DNA of 64,000 nucleotides from Kryptolebias marmoratus (lineage: Eukaryota > Chordata > Actinopteri > Cyprinodontiformes > Rivulidae): assembly GCF_001649575.2 (NCBI RefSeq), contig NC_051448.1:19416164-19480163 (forward strand), written 5' to 3'. Numbering within the stretch: the first letter of the stretch is position 1; every line of letters starts with the position of its first letter. Of the stretch, positions 35,260 through 46,430 are shown in pieces. The position numbers and the translations under genes are program-made. The notes under the pieces were generated by a model. The model was not told where the DNA came from, searched no databases, and saw nothing but the letters and a program-made list of their open reading frames with translations.

Positions 35260-36129
35260 TCATGTTCTTGTCTCGAGGGGAACGGAAGCGACTTAGCATA
35301 ATACCTTTGCACGGATTCAGCAGTCATCTAAATTCTGAGCTGCTTCACTGAATATTACAACATAAAAGTCAGCTGGGGGCCCTTTCTTTTCAAAGGAGAT
35401 CACATTAGAGTCCCATAAAAATTCAGCATGAAAGAGATTTATGACTCATTTTTTTCACGATAAAAGGTACATTTTAGATTTAGCCTCCTGACAGCCAACA
35501 GAAGGCAGCGGGAGAAAACTTGACAGCATTAAATGGAGGCAAGGCGAGAACAATGTGTCACAATTAAGGCACATTTTATGGAATAAACAAAGGAGGCAAC
35601 ATGCCAGATTTCTGAGAGATTTTATTACTCTCACTTTATCATTTTGTACTGCAACAGCAGCACAAACATGAAGAACATGACCGAAAGAACGGGCAAAACG
35701 CTATCATCTGCGTAGAGAGCTTGGAAGAAAAAAAATGCGTCTGCTTGGATACTTGGGATGAGTTTCTTTCACATACTGGAGTGTCTTCCCCTCTCGGATA
35801 AGGCAGCAGATCTGCATCCCAGGTGTAACTGTGCTGAACTCAGCAGACAGGACTCTGAGGAGAAGAATCTCTGCAGCTGCTCTCTGCTCAGGTTACTGCA
35901 GCTGCAACTGAAGGGACCAGAGAAGCAAAACTGATCCTCTGCAGAGATGAGACAGCGTCTTAGCGCTCGCCGAATCCGTTTGTCCTGAGTCGCTGAGGTC
36001 AGGGTGTGCCTCCAGAAACTTTACAATTGGAGAGGCCAGATAGAGGCCACTGACAATCTTGAAGTGCCACACCAAAACCAGAATTTCAGGATTTTTATAA
36101 TGCTGCCGTCATATAAAACTGTAAGAAGG
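35260..36129. other. anonymous intergenic sequence
   Basis: No coding region or recognised repeat is seen. Confidence 0.5.
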
Positions 36130-36610
36130 TCGCGATATTTCCTCCTTTTCTGGGGCTTCTCTGGGTGGAGTTTACATATTCTCCCCGTGCACACAAGGGT
36201 TTACTCTGGGTACTGTGATTTCCTCTCATAGACCAAAAACATGCATGTTAGGTTCATTTTCATGGCTCAACCAGTCAATCAAGCCAGTAGGCTTACCAGC
36301 AACTGACCAATTGGCGATCATTATTGAATGGAACCTTAGCTGCAGGAACTGGTCGTTTTCCTTCAACAAACTTGCCAAGATTTTCATTACCAATGCTTTG
36401 TGCTTGTACCAGATGTTTTGTGAAACATCTTCTGGTGTAGAATGTCACCGGGGAACGTGCAATTCTCTAAATTGTCTAATAGAGAGCAGTTAATGGCTGT
36501 TTGTCTCTATGTGGCCCTGTGATGGACTTGTGGCCTGTCCACGGTGTCCCCTGCCTCTCACACAGTGGAGAGAGGCACCAGCTTCATTGCAGGGTTTTTT
36601 TGAAATACAG
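36130..36610 (+). repeat. R3 dispersed fish repeat, interrupted copy
   Basis: Landmarks: ctgggtggagtttacatatt, ctccccgtgca, ctctaaattgtctaatagag, gtttgtctctatgtggccct, gtgatggacttgtggcct. The middle (about 36240-36455) is unrelated to other copies and may be an insert. Other copies are at 37168-37268, 57505-57865 and 62412-62600. Confidence 0.65.
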
Positions 36611-37167
36611 CAAAATCGGAGTTAAGAAATCCCCTTCTGATATTTGCCTACTTTAGTTTCTTATTTTACAGCTGAAATTATTTAGGGGAGCAATGCGGGG
36701 CTAGCAACTTTAAAAGGATGGCCATTGCCCTTCCTTGGTCCCCTCTTGGTGGTGCCCCTGGCTAATGTGCTGTCCTGGTCTCGTCAGTCCAAAGGTTTAC
36801 TCAACTTCAGCAAACAAACATTGATGCAGTAACACGGACATTGTGTTACAGTGCCATAAAGGTGCGGAGGGTTAATATTGACGAATATAGTGTTCTTTCA
36901 CATTGGAATGACATTTTTGAGAAACAGTTGTTCTATAAGTCTGAAAAACGATATAAAACAGGCTCTCATTTGGCTAGCCATTAGCCTAGCCTGGATAAAG
37001 ACTTTTTCCCTATACTCCGTGCTCTTTCACTGATGTTACAACTAGAAAAACATACTAACTACTGAAAATTATTTGACAAAAATATCACTTTAAAGATAAC
37101 CAGATTATTCCTTTAAGATTAATTGACAATTAATAACTGTTACAACAAATATACATAGTGAGTTTTG
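36611..37167. other. anonymous sequence
   Basis: Nothing is recognised between the two R3 copies. Confidence 0.4.
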
Positions 37168-37268
37168 GATGGCCTGTCCAGGGTGTCCCCCACCTCTCGC
37201 ACAGTGACTGCAGGGGATAGGCACCAGCTCCCCGCGGAGAAGCGGGTAAAAGAAAATGGATGGATGGA
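37168..37268 (+). repeat. R3 dispersed fish repeat, 3' part
   Basis: ggcctgtccagggtgtccc, cgcacagtgactgcagg, gataggcaccagctcccc, then gaaaatggatggatgg. Confidence 0.75.
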
Positions 37269-37328
37269 GTTTTGGATGTTAAAAAATGGTTGAAGTTAAA
37301 AGAAATTCACATGGACAGTCATTACTTA

Positions 37329-37817
37329 CACTATACTGCCAAAGTATTCACTCCCTCCCTTCACACTCATATGAACTTGAATGACATCCCATTCTTAATC
37401 CATGGGGTTTAATCTGATGTTGGCCCACCCTTTCCAGCTAGAGGCGCTTCAACTCTTCTGGGAAGGCTTTCCACAGGTTTCGGAGTGTTTATGGGAATTT
37501 TGGACCATTCTTCCAGAAGCTCATTTATGAGATCAGACACTGATGCTGGACAGAAGGCCTGGCTCTCAGTCTCTGCTCTAATTCATCCCAAAGGTGTTCT
37601 GTCAGGTTCAGGTCAGGACTGTGTGCAGGCCAGTCAAGTTCTTCCACACCAAACTCTCTCATCCATGTCTTTATGGACCTTGCTTTGTGCTCTGGTCCTC
37701 AGTCATGTTGGAACAGGAAGGGGCCACTAACTGTTCTCACAAAGCTGGGAACATGACATTGTCCAAAGTGTCTTGGTACGCTGAAGCATTAAGAGTTCCT
37801 TTCACTGGAACTAAGCT
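37329..37817 (-). mobile_element. Tc1-like transposon, truncated 3' half
   Basis: After a TA the end reads cactatactgccaaagtatt, a known Tc1-type terminus. The minus strand encodes the distal transposase: D-W-P-A-H-S-P-D-L-N-L-T-E-H-L-W-D-E-L-E (about 37560-37640), with the final catalytic Glu, after a broken stretch. Sequence matching the family stops at about 37817, upstream of the second catalytic block, so the 5' half and the other end are gone. Confidence 0.85.
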
Positions 37818-38980
37818 TATTTTACTTGTCATGGTTTTGGGTTGACATCATGTCACATGGAGTCAAAAATAACCAACAATACTGATTAAGTCCAATTCTA
37901 ATCTCAAAGGTTTTCAGGCAGTTCATGCAAATGTTTTTTTAATTCTATCTTTTACGTGTTTTTTTGTTGTTTTTTTTTGCGTGTGTTATAAAACATTTCC
38001 TCTATCGTCTGTCTTACATTTCTAATAGAAATATTTGGACATTTCCCAGCAGAAATGCTACAACTAGCAGTTGGAGATAGGCACCATGTTCCATGTGACC
38101 CTGAACAGAACCAAGCCAGTAAAGAAAATGTTTAAATTAAATAAACCAGGTTCTGTCCACAGAACACCACTTCAGAAGATCTGAACTGTAGCTTTAATAA
38201 TCATTTATGCTCAATTTTTTTCATTTATTTGGGCATTTATATTTCTAGTTAAGGCAAATGCTAAACTATACAAAAACTCTGACTCCACAGCTGCAGCACA
38301 GATCTGCTCCCACTGCTTCTGATCATTCAGATCAGGTCAAATCCAGTTTATTTTTTTGTGTGTTTTCCATGTAACATATTATTACAGCTGAATATTATTA
38401 ATCTATAAGAGACTCTAGTGGGATTGTTGCTGCTGTGAAAGACTATGTCAGCAGCCCTTTCAGAAACCTAGATGTAGCGTCATAAGTAATACAAATCAAG
38501 AGCCTCTTCCGATTACACACAAAAGCTTTCTGAGAGAAAACAATGCTTTGTGGGGAGAATGGTTACTTGTTCTCCTTCAAACATGACATCAGAAATGCAG
38601 GAGAAGGTGCAGCTTTTTTTGATTAATTTAAGGTAAAGAATGAGAGGAATGTTTGATGAGGAAGAAAACCATCTGTTTGGCTAAAAGCTGCCTTGACTAA
38701 AAGCCTAGAGAGGGTGTGAAAATAGAAGGAATCTGTTTGGATTCAGCTAATGTGAAAGAGTACCAAATCCATATTTTTTGACAGCTGTAATGCATCATCA
38801 TACTGTGTAAAAATAATGGGACCTCACAGAGTAATTCAGCGCTGAGGGGCCTCCTCTCAAAGCCCTTCGTGTTGTTACTCAGACCAGAACAGCTTGACGA
38901 ACTTTACCAAAACCGACTGAGCCAACTTTGTTATGATCGCCTGCCGCCAGAAGGCAAAAGATTATGTTTATGCTCATGCC
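37818..38980. other. anonymous AT-rich sequence
   Basis: At 37829 tgtcatggttttggg matches the start of the LTR at 60698, but nothing after it does. Nothing else is recognised. Confidence 0.4.
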
Positions 38981-38984
38981 TGTG

Positions 38985-39160
38985 TCAAGATGGCCGCCAC
39001 AGCAGCCAAACACAAAAATTGCTGTAGCTCAGTCAGTTTCACTGATATTGAGCTAAATTTTGGTGTGGTAGTAGCTGAAAGTGATCTCCAACAAATACTC
39101 AGAGTACAATACATTGTGCGAGAGCTTTGCTTTAAACTTAGGCTTTAAATGTTGCCGTCA
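38985..39160 (+). repeat. R1 dispersed repeat, first unit of a tandem dimer
   Basis: Forward copy: caagatggccgccacag, gctcagtcagtttcactg, atattgagctaaattttgg, gtggtagtagctgaaagtga. It leads into the junction atgttgccgtcaaaacgg. Confidence 0.75.
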
Positions 39161-39167
39161 AAACGGT

Positions 39168-39290
39168 TTGTCTGTTAGCAAAATATCTCATTTTAATTGA
39201 AACTTGGTAGCAGCAGAGAGTCATTTACAACAAACTGTATACACTAATACACATAAACTCTGAGCGCTAGCAGATCATGCAAAACTTTTC
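39168..39290 (+). repeat. R1 dispersed repeat, deleted second unit
   Basis: Begins tctgttagcaaaatatctca, then jumps to agcagagagtcatttacaac and actctgagcgctagc. The centre is deleted. Confidence 0.6.
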
Positions 39291-39635
39291 ACATAGCTAT
39301 TGACTTTTAATGATCTTATTTAGAATCCAACTCCACTTAAAAAAGTATGGTGGTAAAATATCACAGATTTCAGTCTTCTTAATGTTTTAATTCAGACCAA
39401 ACAAAAGTGTGAAGATCCAGCAGCAGGACTTACTGAAGTTAGGTTTCTACATTTGTTTATTGCAAGGTAACTGAGTTATATTAAAAGTTCAATTTCTTTT
39501 AAAAGTCAAATTTAGGCACTTTTCAACCATTTTAAAGGGTTGGACTCAGATTTTTCAGGAAACTGTTTTTGCTCCTTTTCTTCGTCTTGGATGTTACACT
39601 TGCATCCTGTTGTACGTTATTGTACATTTTTACCT

Positions 39636-40160
39636 ACGCCAAGGAGGATGTTTTTGGTAGTATTTGTTTGTTTGTCCGTCCATGGGACTGTTGGCAAGAT
39701 TGGTTAAAAACTAATGAACAGATTTTGTTGAAATTTTTAGGAAATGTTGGGGTTGTCACAAGAAATATGTGATTCAACTTTGGTAGCGATCCAGTCAAAG
39801 GTCAAGTTCACAGGTGATCCCATGCTGCAACTTTGCAACCCTGTAGCGTAGTAATGTCAAACTACACAGCTGGACACCTCATGGGTCAAGGGTGATCCCT
39901 ATTGATTTCAAGATCAAGGATCAAGGTCACAGGCGATCCCTTTGTTAAAACCTTGTTACCTCCGTGAAGGAGGTTATGTTTTCAGTTGAGTTGGTTAGTT
40001 TATTTGTCTGTTAGAAAGATTTGGATGACATTTTCAGGAAATGTTGGGGTTGTTGTAGAAGACAATTGAATAAATTTTGGCGCTGATCCAATCATGATCC
40101 GGATCACACAATTTTAATGATGTTATGATCCTGACGGAGGTTCGTGCTCTCTGAGTTACT
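39636..40160 (+). repeat. R4 repeat, two units with inverse ends
   Basis: Unit 1 starts tacctacgccaaggaggatg and unit 2 (39958) starts ttacctccgtgaaggaggtt. Both continue with caggaaatgttggggttg. The right end gacggaggttcgtgctctct is partly inverse to the left start. Similar cctccgccaaggagg repeats are widespread in animals. No coding content. Confidence 0.65.
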
Positions 40161-42805
40161 TTTCTTTGGTTAATAAAGCCACTAAAAGCCACTTGATTAG
40201 ATTTTGAAAATTAGGATTAGAACAAAGACATGCTCAAATTTTCTCAGTATAATCCACTTTAGTACAGAAGCATTTATGAGATGAAGATTTCCTGTCATTA
40301 TTTTTCTGAGATTTTTTCAATTAGCGGTACTTGATTGGTAATGAGTGAGGGGGAAACTAAAAGATGGAAACGTTACTGTCACCATTTTCGATCAAACCCA
40401 CGGAAAACTTGAAATAAGATGCGAAATGCCCTCGTTTGCTTCATTAGTCTCTGAAAATGACGCTGACATTTTGGAAAAGTGCTCTGGGAAATGAAGCGAT
40501 GAAGCTGCACAGTGAGGGATGCTGGCAGGACAGCTAGGGGAGGGAGGGGAGGGGGGCAGTGCACAGATGCTGCAGGCTGTTTCCACATGGTTATGAAACG
40601 TGGCTTAAAACGGACGAGGAATCGGAGATGTGCTTTTTAGTCCGAACCGCTGACAACCTCACACTTGTGCCTTTAATCACAATAATGAACGACCCTCTGA
40701 GGTATCCGTTTGGTTTTATATTCAATTTCCTGTACAAATAGATTCATACGGAGCCCTTTACTCTAACTTGGCTGATTTGTTGGCTTTTTTGCACTCAAAC
40801 TCAAACTTTTGTTCATCATTTAAAGCTGTTTGGACAAATTTATTATGGCAAAAACCAATTTGCAGCTAATCCTTTGGCTCAAGCAAAGCTTTATTTTGCG
40901 CATTACTCTTGCTTTGACCAAACAGAACTGAGTCATCGAGCTATAGATTTTTATGTTATGACACCTCCAGTGTTTCTTACTGGCTGCTGCAGCCATGGGT
41001 CAAAATCACAAATCCCCCAAACCCCCAATAAGATTGTGACTCACCTAAAACAAACTAAATCAGTGATAAAAATGCCAGCCACAGGTGAGTTACTTTTAAC
41101 AGTGGTGCCACCTTCTGAATGTCTGCAACTGTAGACTAACAGAAGACATCATTAAAGGGGTCAAATTAATGTCAGTTTAATAAAATGTACCCTAAAAAAT
41201 GAGCTGTACAGTTTGGCTTTAGATAAGTTCCTAAACTGAAAGTTGTTTAGCTGCTCACAAACAGCTCCTTAAATCCAAAGCTATTAGCTAAATTTTATTA
41301 ATTGTTCAAAAGCTCAGACTCTTGCTCAGTAATAGCTACCTGATTTACTGAGGAAAGCTTACATGCTAAGACAAAGCATATACTAAATGATCAAAGTCTT
41401 TACATTCTGTTTATTAGAATCCATCTTCTGACTCCCCACAGCTAACCATAGTTTGGTTGTAGGGTCATTTCATCCAGAAAGCAGCTGCCTAGTTGATGTT
41501 TCTCTGCAGTAAACTTTCAAACTTAAAGGGTTCACGTCTAACAGGACTGACAAGCTAACAGCTAGTCTGAGTGGGGCCAAGACCAAGGTGAACTCAAAGG
41601 TTTTACATTGGTTCGTGCAAACGCTATTTTAAAAACCTTGCTAGCTGTCAATTTTATAACACATGGTTATTTATATAGATTTCTGTGCTTATTTGCAAAT
41701 GCAAATAGCAGCATTTATTTACTACAGCATTTACGGTTAGGCCTGGAGACACGTCCAGCAGAGGTATCCACAACATTTCTGTTGGAATAATTGTGTAAAG
41801 TAAAACTGAAAAAAGTAATGTTGTAAAAAAGAAATAGTTGTTTTAAAAAGGCAGAGATGAGCTTTGGACTAGGCATGAACTAGCCGTTTGCTTGTGAATC
41901 TGGTCAGACTTGAACTTCATTTTTCCAAACTGACACCATTCAAAGAGCTATGTACAAATGGTAAAATATTAAAGAGATAATTTGTTCACTTTTGAAGTAA
42001 TTTTCTGCAAATAGTGCTTTATGAGATGTGAAATCTGCCACAGAGAATGAAATAATGAGGAAAGACGGGACAAAGTCCACCTAAGAGTCGGCTAAAATAG
42101 CTAAAAACCTGACTCTTTGCTGGACATTCTTTTCTTTCTTCATTACTCCATTCTTTAAGACTAATTTTACAATTAATAATGTCTTAAGACTATGCCTGTA
42201 GTTGTTCATAATCTTTCACAGAATCACTGACTATCCCCTCAACTGTCTATTGGATCCTAGATCAACATCACACATTCTGTAGACATTTTACAACATTAAT
42301 TCTTTGTCTCAATTTCTCTCCCTCTGTGAAACTCATATTAGAAATATGTGAGACACGAATTTTGTTTTGGGAAAACACAGCTGCGCATGTTGAGAAGGCC
42401 AGACTTCACTCTGATTGATCCTGACAGCCAGTGTGCGGAGCGCCACTCGCCAGATCTAATCACACACCAGTCTAATTTGACGAGGAAATGTGAACGAGGG
42501 CTCTGATGAGACTCGGTGCACCAGGGGAACTGTGGCTGCTGTGATCTGTAATTACAGCAAGACAAAGAGAAACAAGAGTGAGAGAGGAGAGGCCAGTGAT
42601 ACGTCGACCTTATGATGGGAAGACCTTACAATGGTGAGATTACTCTTGATTTAGCGAGACAGTTTATCAATAATTAAATTAGCTGATAGCCCTTTCTGTC
42701 ATTCAGTGAAGATGGAAGAGAGTTTTTATTATTTTAGTTGATAAGTTTTTAATAACCAAGGAAAAAAACTGAATGCTGAAATGAAATAGTCGCCTTAACA
42801 TAATG
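40161..42805. other. anonymous sequence, no recognised gene
   Basis: The stretch 41480-41600 recalls a fish repeat (aacaggactgacaagctaac, compare 48455-48475). Otherwise only short open frames without domains. Confidence 0.4.
40537..40557 (+). other. G-quadruplex-type motif
   Basis: Four G-runs of 4, 3, 4 and 6 bases are separated by single A residues, a textbook intramolecular quadruplex pattern. The surroundings carry no gene, so its role is unknown. Confidence 0.7.
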
Positions 42806-42866
42806 AAGGGGTTTGGGTATCCCCATGAATCTGTGAGCTGTGTTGTTTAGGGTGTTAGCTCCTGAC

Positions 42867-44124
42867 AAGTCTACCATGGCACTCAGATTTATTTGATAAA
42901 GGGATTATGATGAGGTTTGAAGATTTGAAACAAAAATTTGACATTCCAACTAAACATTTTTTTAAGTTTTTGCAAATCAGAAGTTTTGTCATGGGTACTC
43001 AAAAGTCTCTAACATTGCCTACTCTTACTTCTATAGAAGAATTGGCAACAAATGACCATTTGAAGAAGGGCCTAATATCCCGCTTTTATAACATCATCAA
43101 AGACAGCTCCCAGACATCCTCAGAGCACAAACGACTGGCTTGGTGTGAAGACTTGAAATGTAACATATCAGTAGAAGAATGGCAGAGGGCCTGTCTGAAG
43201 GCACAGACACAATCTATTAATACTCAATTTAAATTAATCCAATACAAATGGTTGATGAGAACATATGTTACTCCAACATTACTAAATAAATTTAATTCCA
43301 ACATCCCGGATACATGTGCTAAATGTGGAGATAAAGGCAGTTTGATTCACTGCCTTTGGGAATGTCCTGAGATTCGGAAATTTTGGAAGGAGGTTTTGGA
43401 TAAAATTTCACTTATCATTGGTATTGATCTCAATCTCTGTCCTAGGTTGTGTGTCTTAGGAATTTTTCCTGCTCAAACTCAAATAAGCAAGGTCGATCAA
43501 AAGTCCATAATTTATTGTTTGGTGCAGGCTAAGTATAGTATAGCCAGGTCCTGGAAATCTGTAACCAGACCCCAACTAAAAACTTGGATGTCTGCATTAT
43601 CAAGCTCTCTTGCCTTGGAGAAACTCACCTTTATGATTAAGGGTAAATACTATGTGTTCCAAAAGATATGGGAAAAGTTTTTGCTATTCTTGGAAAATTT
43701 AAATACTCATAATGAGGATTGACTGAATGTACTCTGGCTAATTTTGATTATGTTTATTATTCTTATAATGACTGTAAATCTGTTATCTTCATGTTAATTC
43801 CAAATGTATGAAACTTAAACATTGACGTCGGGATGCCTAGAACCAGGGAGGACGTTGCCTTCACCTCATTCCTGTGGACTGTGATTAAATCTCTTGGACT
43901 AAGTCTCTACATACTCCCCTGAGATATCAATCTTAAAATATTTTGTCTCACTGTAATCAACTAATGCTGGTCACCTTGAATGTTTAAATTGTTAATGTGT
44001 TTTCTTTTCTTTTAGTTTTGTTAAGTGTTTTGTGCACTTGTGAGTTATTTGTCTGTATGTCTCTTTGAATTGTAAAAGACAATAAACAGATTTTGAAAAA
44101 AAAAAAAAAAAGTCTACCATGGCA
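42867..44124 (+). mobile_element. 5'-truncated LINE-1 insertion with target duplication and poly(A)
   Basis: The direct repeat agtctaccatggca occurs at 42868-42881 and 44111-44124, and one more A may extend it. Between them lie 1229 bp that begin in the middle of ORF2, carry a 3' untranslated region, the signal aataaac (about 44082) and a pure A-run ending at 44110. This is the full set of marks of target-primed reverse transcription. The tail is uninterrupted and the frame is open, so the insertion appears younger than most elements here. It lies inside the RTE-like LINE. Confidence 0.93.
42883..43722 (+). CDS. LINE-1 ORF2 C-terminal fragment (partial)
   Basis: The frame is open from the insertion point through S-D-L-F-D-K-G-I and the Met at 42907 to the stop at 43720-43722, about 279 codons. 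It matches the C-terminal third of L1/Tx1-type ORF2 proteins: F-E-D-L-K-Q-K-F-D-I-P-T-K-H-F-F near the start, W-x-R-T-Y-V-T-P in the middle, then a C-X2-C-X7-H-X4-C zinc-knuckle at residues 137-153 counted from the Met, followed by W-E-C-P-E-I-R-K-F-W and a leucine-rich end. A full ORF2 has more than 1000 residues with endonuclease and reverse transcriptase before this part, and both are absent. The Met at 42907 is internal and not a natural start. No expression signal is visible. Confidence 0.9.
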   Translation, partial: SDLFDKGIMMRFEDLKQKFDIPTKHFFKFLQIRSFVMGTQKSLTLPTLTSIEELATNDHLKKGLISRFYNIIKDSSQTSSEHKRLAWCEDLKCNISVEEWQRACLKAQTQSINTQFKLIQYKWLMRTYVTPTLLNKFNSNIPDTCAKCGDKGSLIHCLWECPEIRKFWKEVLDKISLIIGIDLNLCPRLCVLGIFPAQTQISKVDQKSIIYCLVQAKYSIARSWKSVTRPQLKTWMSALSSSLALEKLTFMIKGKYYVFQKIWEKFLLFLENLNTHNED

Positions 44125-45245
44125 AACAGGTCTCAGGGAGGGGTTAGACTGCGAGAGGTTTGAAGACCCTGAAAGCGAACCATAGAAAAACGATTACCTC
44201 ACCTGGAATTGGGAAACCAGGGCACACTCCTGAAGCCAGGCCTGCTGGTAAGCGCCTGGTGGTCGAGCTTTGGCTCCTGGGGCTCAATCCGCCAAGCCCC
44301 AAAAAGCTACAGGAAGACCCCTTCATGTGGGCCTACCACATGCAGAAAGAAAAGGCAAGGTTGGGTTAAAGTGAGAGCAGGGCCTTAGGCTTGCTGATTC
44401 CTGGTGACACAAATTGGCTGTAGGTACCTGGAATGCCACCTCATTGGTGCTTGTGTGTGAGGCTGAGCAACTCCAAATATTATAGATGGGCCCACCATTT
44501 TGCACAGCTTGGGATCTGGAACCCAGCTACTGGAGAGGGGCTGGTATCTCTCCTATATAGTGTTGCTCAGGGAGAGAGGTGTCGGGCAGGTGTGGGGAAA
44601 CTCACAATTCCCCAGCTGAGCACCTTAGTGTTAGAGTTCTCCCCCAATGAATAAGAAGGTCACCTCTTTGTGGTTTTGAGCTGCAGGAGGTAAAGTTCTG
44701 ACTTTTGAACACAGTTCAGATCACCTGTCCTTCACTGAGGGTCTGGATGGTGTCCTGGAAGGGGTGCCATCTGCGGATTTTGTTGTTTTCCTGGGAGACT
44801 TCAGTTCCCCGAGACAATGACGGAGAAACTGGAGGAGGGTGACTGGCAGGAATGGCCTCCCTGATCTGAACTCTACTGGTGTCTTGTTGTTGGACATCTA
44901 TGCTAGGCATCATTTCTGAGCAAAGGGTGGTCCATAAGTGTGCATGGTACCATGCCATCTTGGACCAAATGTTGATGATTGATTTTGCAATGGTCTCATC
45001 AGACCTGCAGATTTGTTTTGGATCCTCAGGTGAAGAGAGGGGCACAGCTGTCACTGATCACCAGCAGATGTTGTGCTGAATCCACTGGTGGTGGTGGGTG
45101 GTGGTGGGGGGGTCTGCTGAACAGACCCAGTAAACCCAAACAAATGAGGATGAGGGTGAACTGGGAGATCTGTCCAGACTCTGTTCAGGAGATCTTTAAC
45201 TTACACGATTGGGATAGTAGTTTTGCACGTTCCTGGTAAGGTCAG

Positions 45246-46141
45246 GGAAGTGATCAAAATGAGCTATATACTTATGTAACTCCTCGTAAAGCTAGAATAC
45301 AGAGGTCAAATCCTACTGTTACCTCTACACCTGAGCCCTTCTTCTTTCTGTCTTGTTTTCTGATGCTTAAACATCTAAGTTCATGGATGTTTGCTCACCT
45401 CAGTCACAACGTCTAATTTGCTGCTGGCGTAATCATCTAAAAGATATAAACACTGTCACATAATTATCCCTTCAGTGCAAAGTGGCTGTGACACTTTTGA
45501 TTTACAGACGTCCTAATGAGCCCTGGAGTTATTCACATGAGTCACGAGCATTTTAGAGGAAAAGTCATTTAAGTATGTCTCAAACACAAACCTGATTTCC
45601 TTATTTTACACAAATCTTTCCTACCTAGGATTTAGCAGTAATAAAAGGAGAAAAAAAGTTGTTATCCCTGGATAACAACTTAAGGTACTGCATGAAAATT
45701 TATCCAGACATTCTCATTTTAACCCGTTTGCTATAATTCAATGCTATATTTTTCTAACTCTCAGAGGAGAAAGTGCACTTCACAGGGAAAAGTCTTATAT
45801 GAAAGTTTATGAAGGTGAAGGCTCTGTCTATATTACTAATTTAATTTTTAAACCAGTTGTTTTGGTGGATCCATGTAGACAGGAGATACAGAACTTTTCA
45901 GAAATTATAACATAGAAGCCTGTTTACCCACTTTTATCTTGTTCCTCAGAAACCACAGATGTTTAATACAGATGTTTTTACTATATTTTTGTAAATTGTT
46001 AATGTGGACTTTTCTCTTAAACCCTATTAAATGCAAAATAATGGCAGCCAGGTGTTGTATTTTTTTATTTAAACATTTATTTCCCACTTTCGCTTTTTGG
46101 TGGTGGGCAACAATCTATATGTAATGTGTGCACATGCTCAT
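45246..46141. other. anonymous AT-rich sequence with a perfect palindrome
   Basis: Only the inverted repeat at 45656-45681 stands out. Confidence 0.45.
45656..45681. repeat. perfect 12-bp inverted repeat with 2-nt spacer
   Basis: aagttgttatcc, then ct, then ggataacaactt. No neighbouring gene suggests an operator, and it may be a chance or replication-derived palindrome. Confidence 0.8.
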
Positions 46142-46430
46142 TTGTCTAAATGTTAGCAGAATGTCTCATGAACCACAAGATGAATTTTATTCAAGCTGTC
46201 AGAAAGTAGTTACTGGATGCACATCTACAAGCGATTGGGTTTTTTAGTTAACCCAATTCAAGATGGCTGCACCAGCTACTCATCCTTTAAAACACAAAAC
46301 TAGCTCTAACTCAGTCAAATTTTACAAATTTAGAGCTATGTTTTGATGTTGTTGAAACGTACACATACGCTGTATACTATATACCATATTTTCTTAAAAC
46401 TTTGGCATTAGCTACTAGAGTCAACCCTGT
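46142..46430 (+). repeat. R1 dispersed repeat, first unit of a tandem dimer
   Basis: Forward copy: gttagcagaatgtctcatga, cagaaagtagttactgg, attcaagatggctgcac, aactcagtcaaattttac. It ends in the junction agtcaaccctgtttg. Confidence 0.8.

Larger units (their letters stand above)
42806..45245 (+). mobile_element. RTE-like LINE, 5' endonuclease part, interrupted by LINE-1
   Basis: The part left of the LINE-1 (42806-42866: ggggtttgggtatcccc, gagctgtgttgtttagg) and the part right of it (44125 on) are contiguous in this LINE family. The endonuclease region follows: Q-G-E-R-C-R-A-G-V-G-K-L-T-I-P-Q-L-S (44560-44620), the L-G-D-F-like segment ttcctgggagacttcag (44788-44804), M-I-D-F-A-M-V-S-S-D-L (about 44965-45010) and R-G-T-A-V-T-D-H (about 45035-45060). 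The last two correspond to the D-x-x and S-D-H catalytic blocks of AP-like endonucleases. Stops and frameshifts separate them, and the reverse-transcriptase part is absent. The RTE assignment is from memory. Confidence 0.75.
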
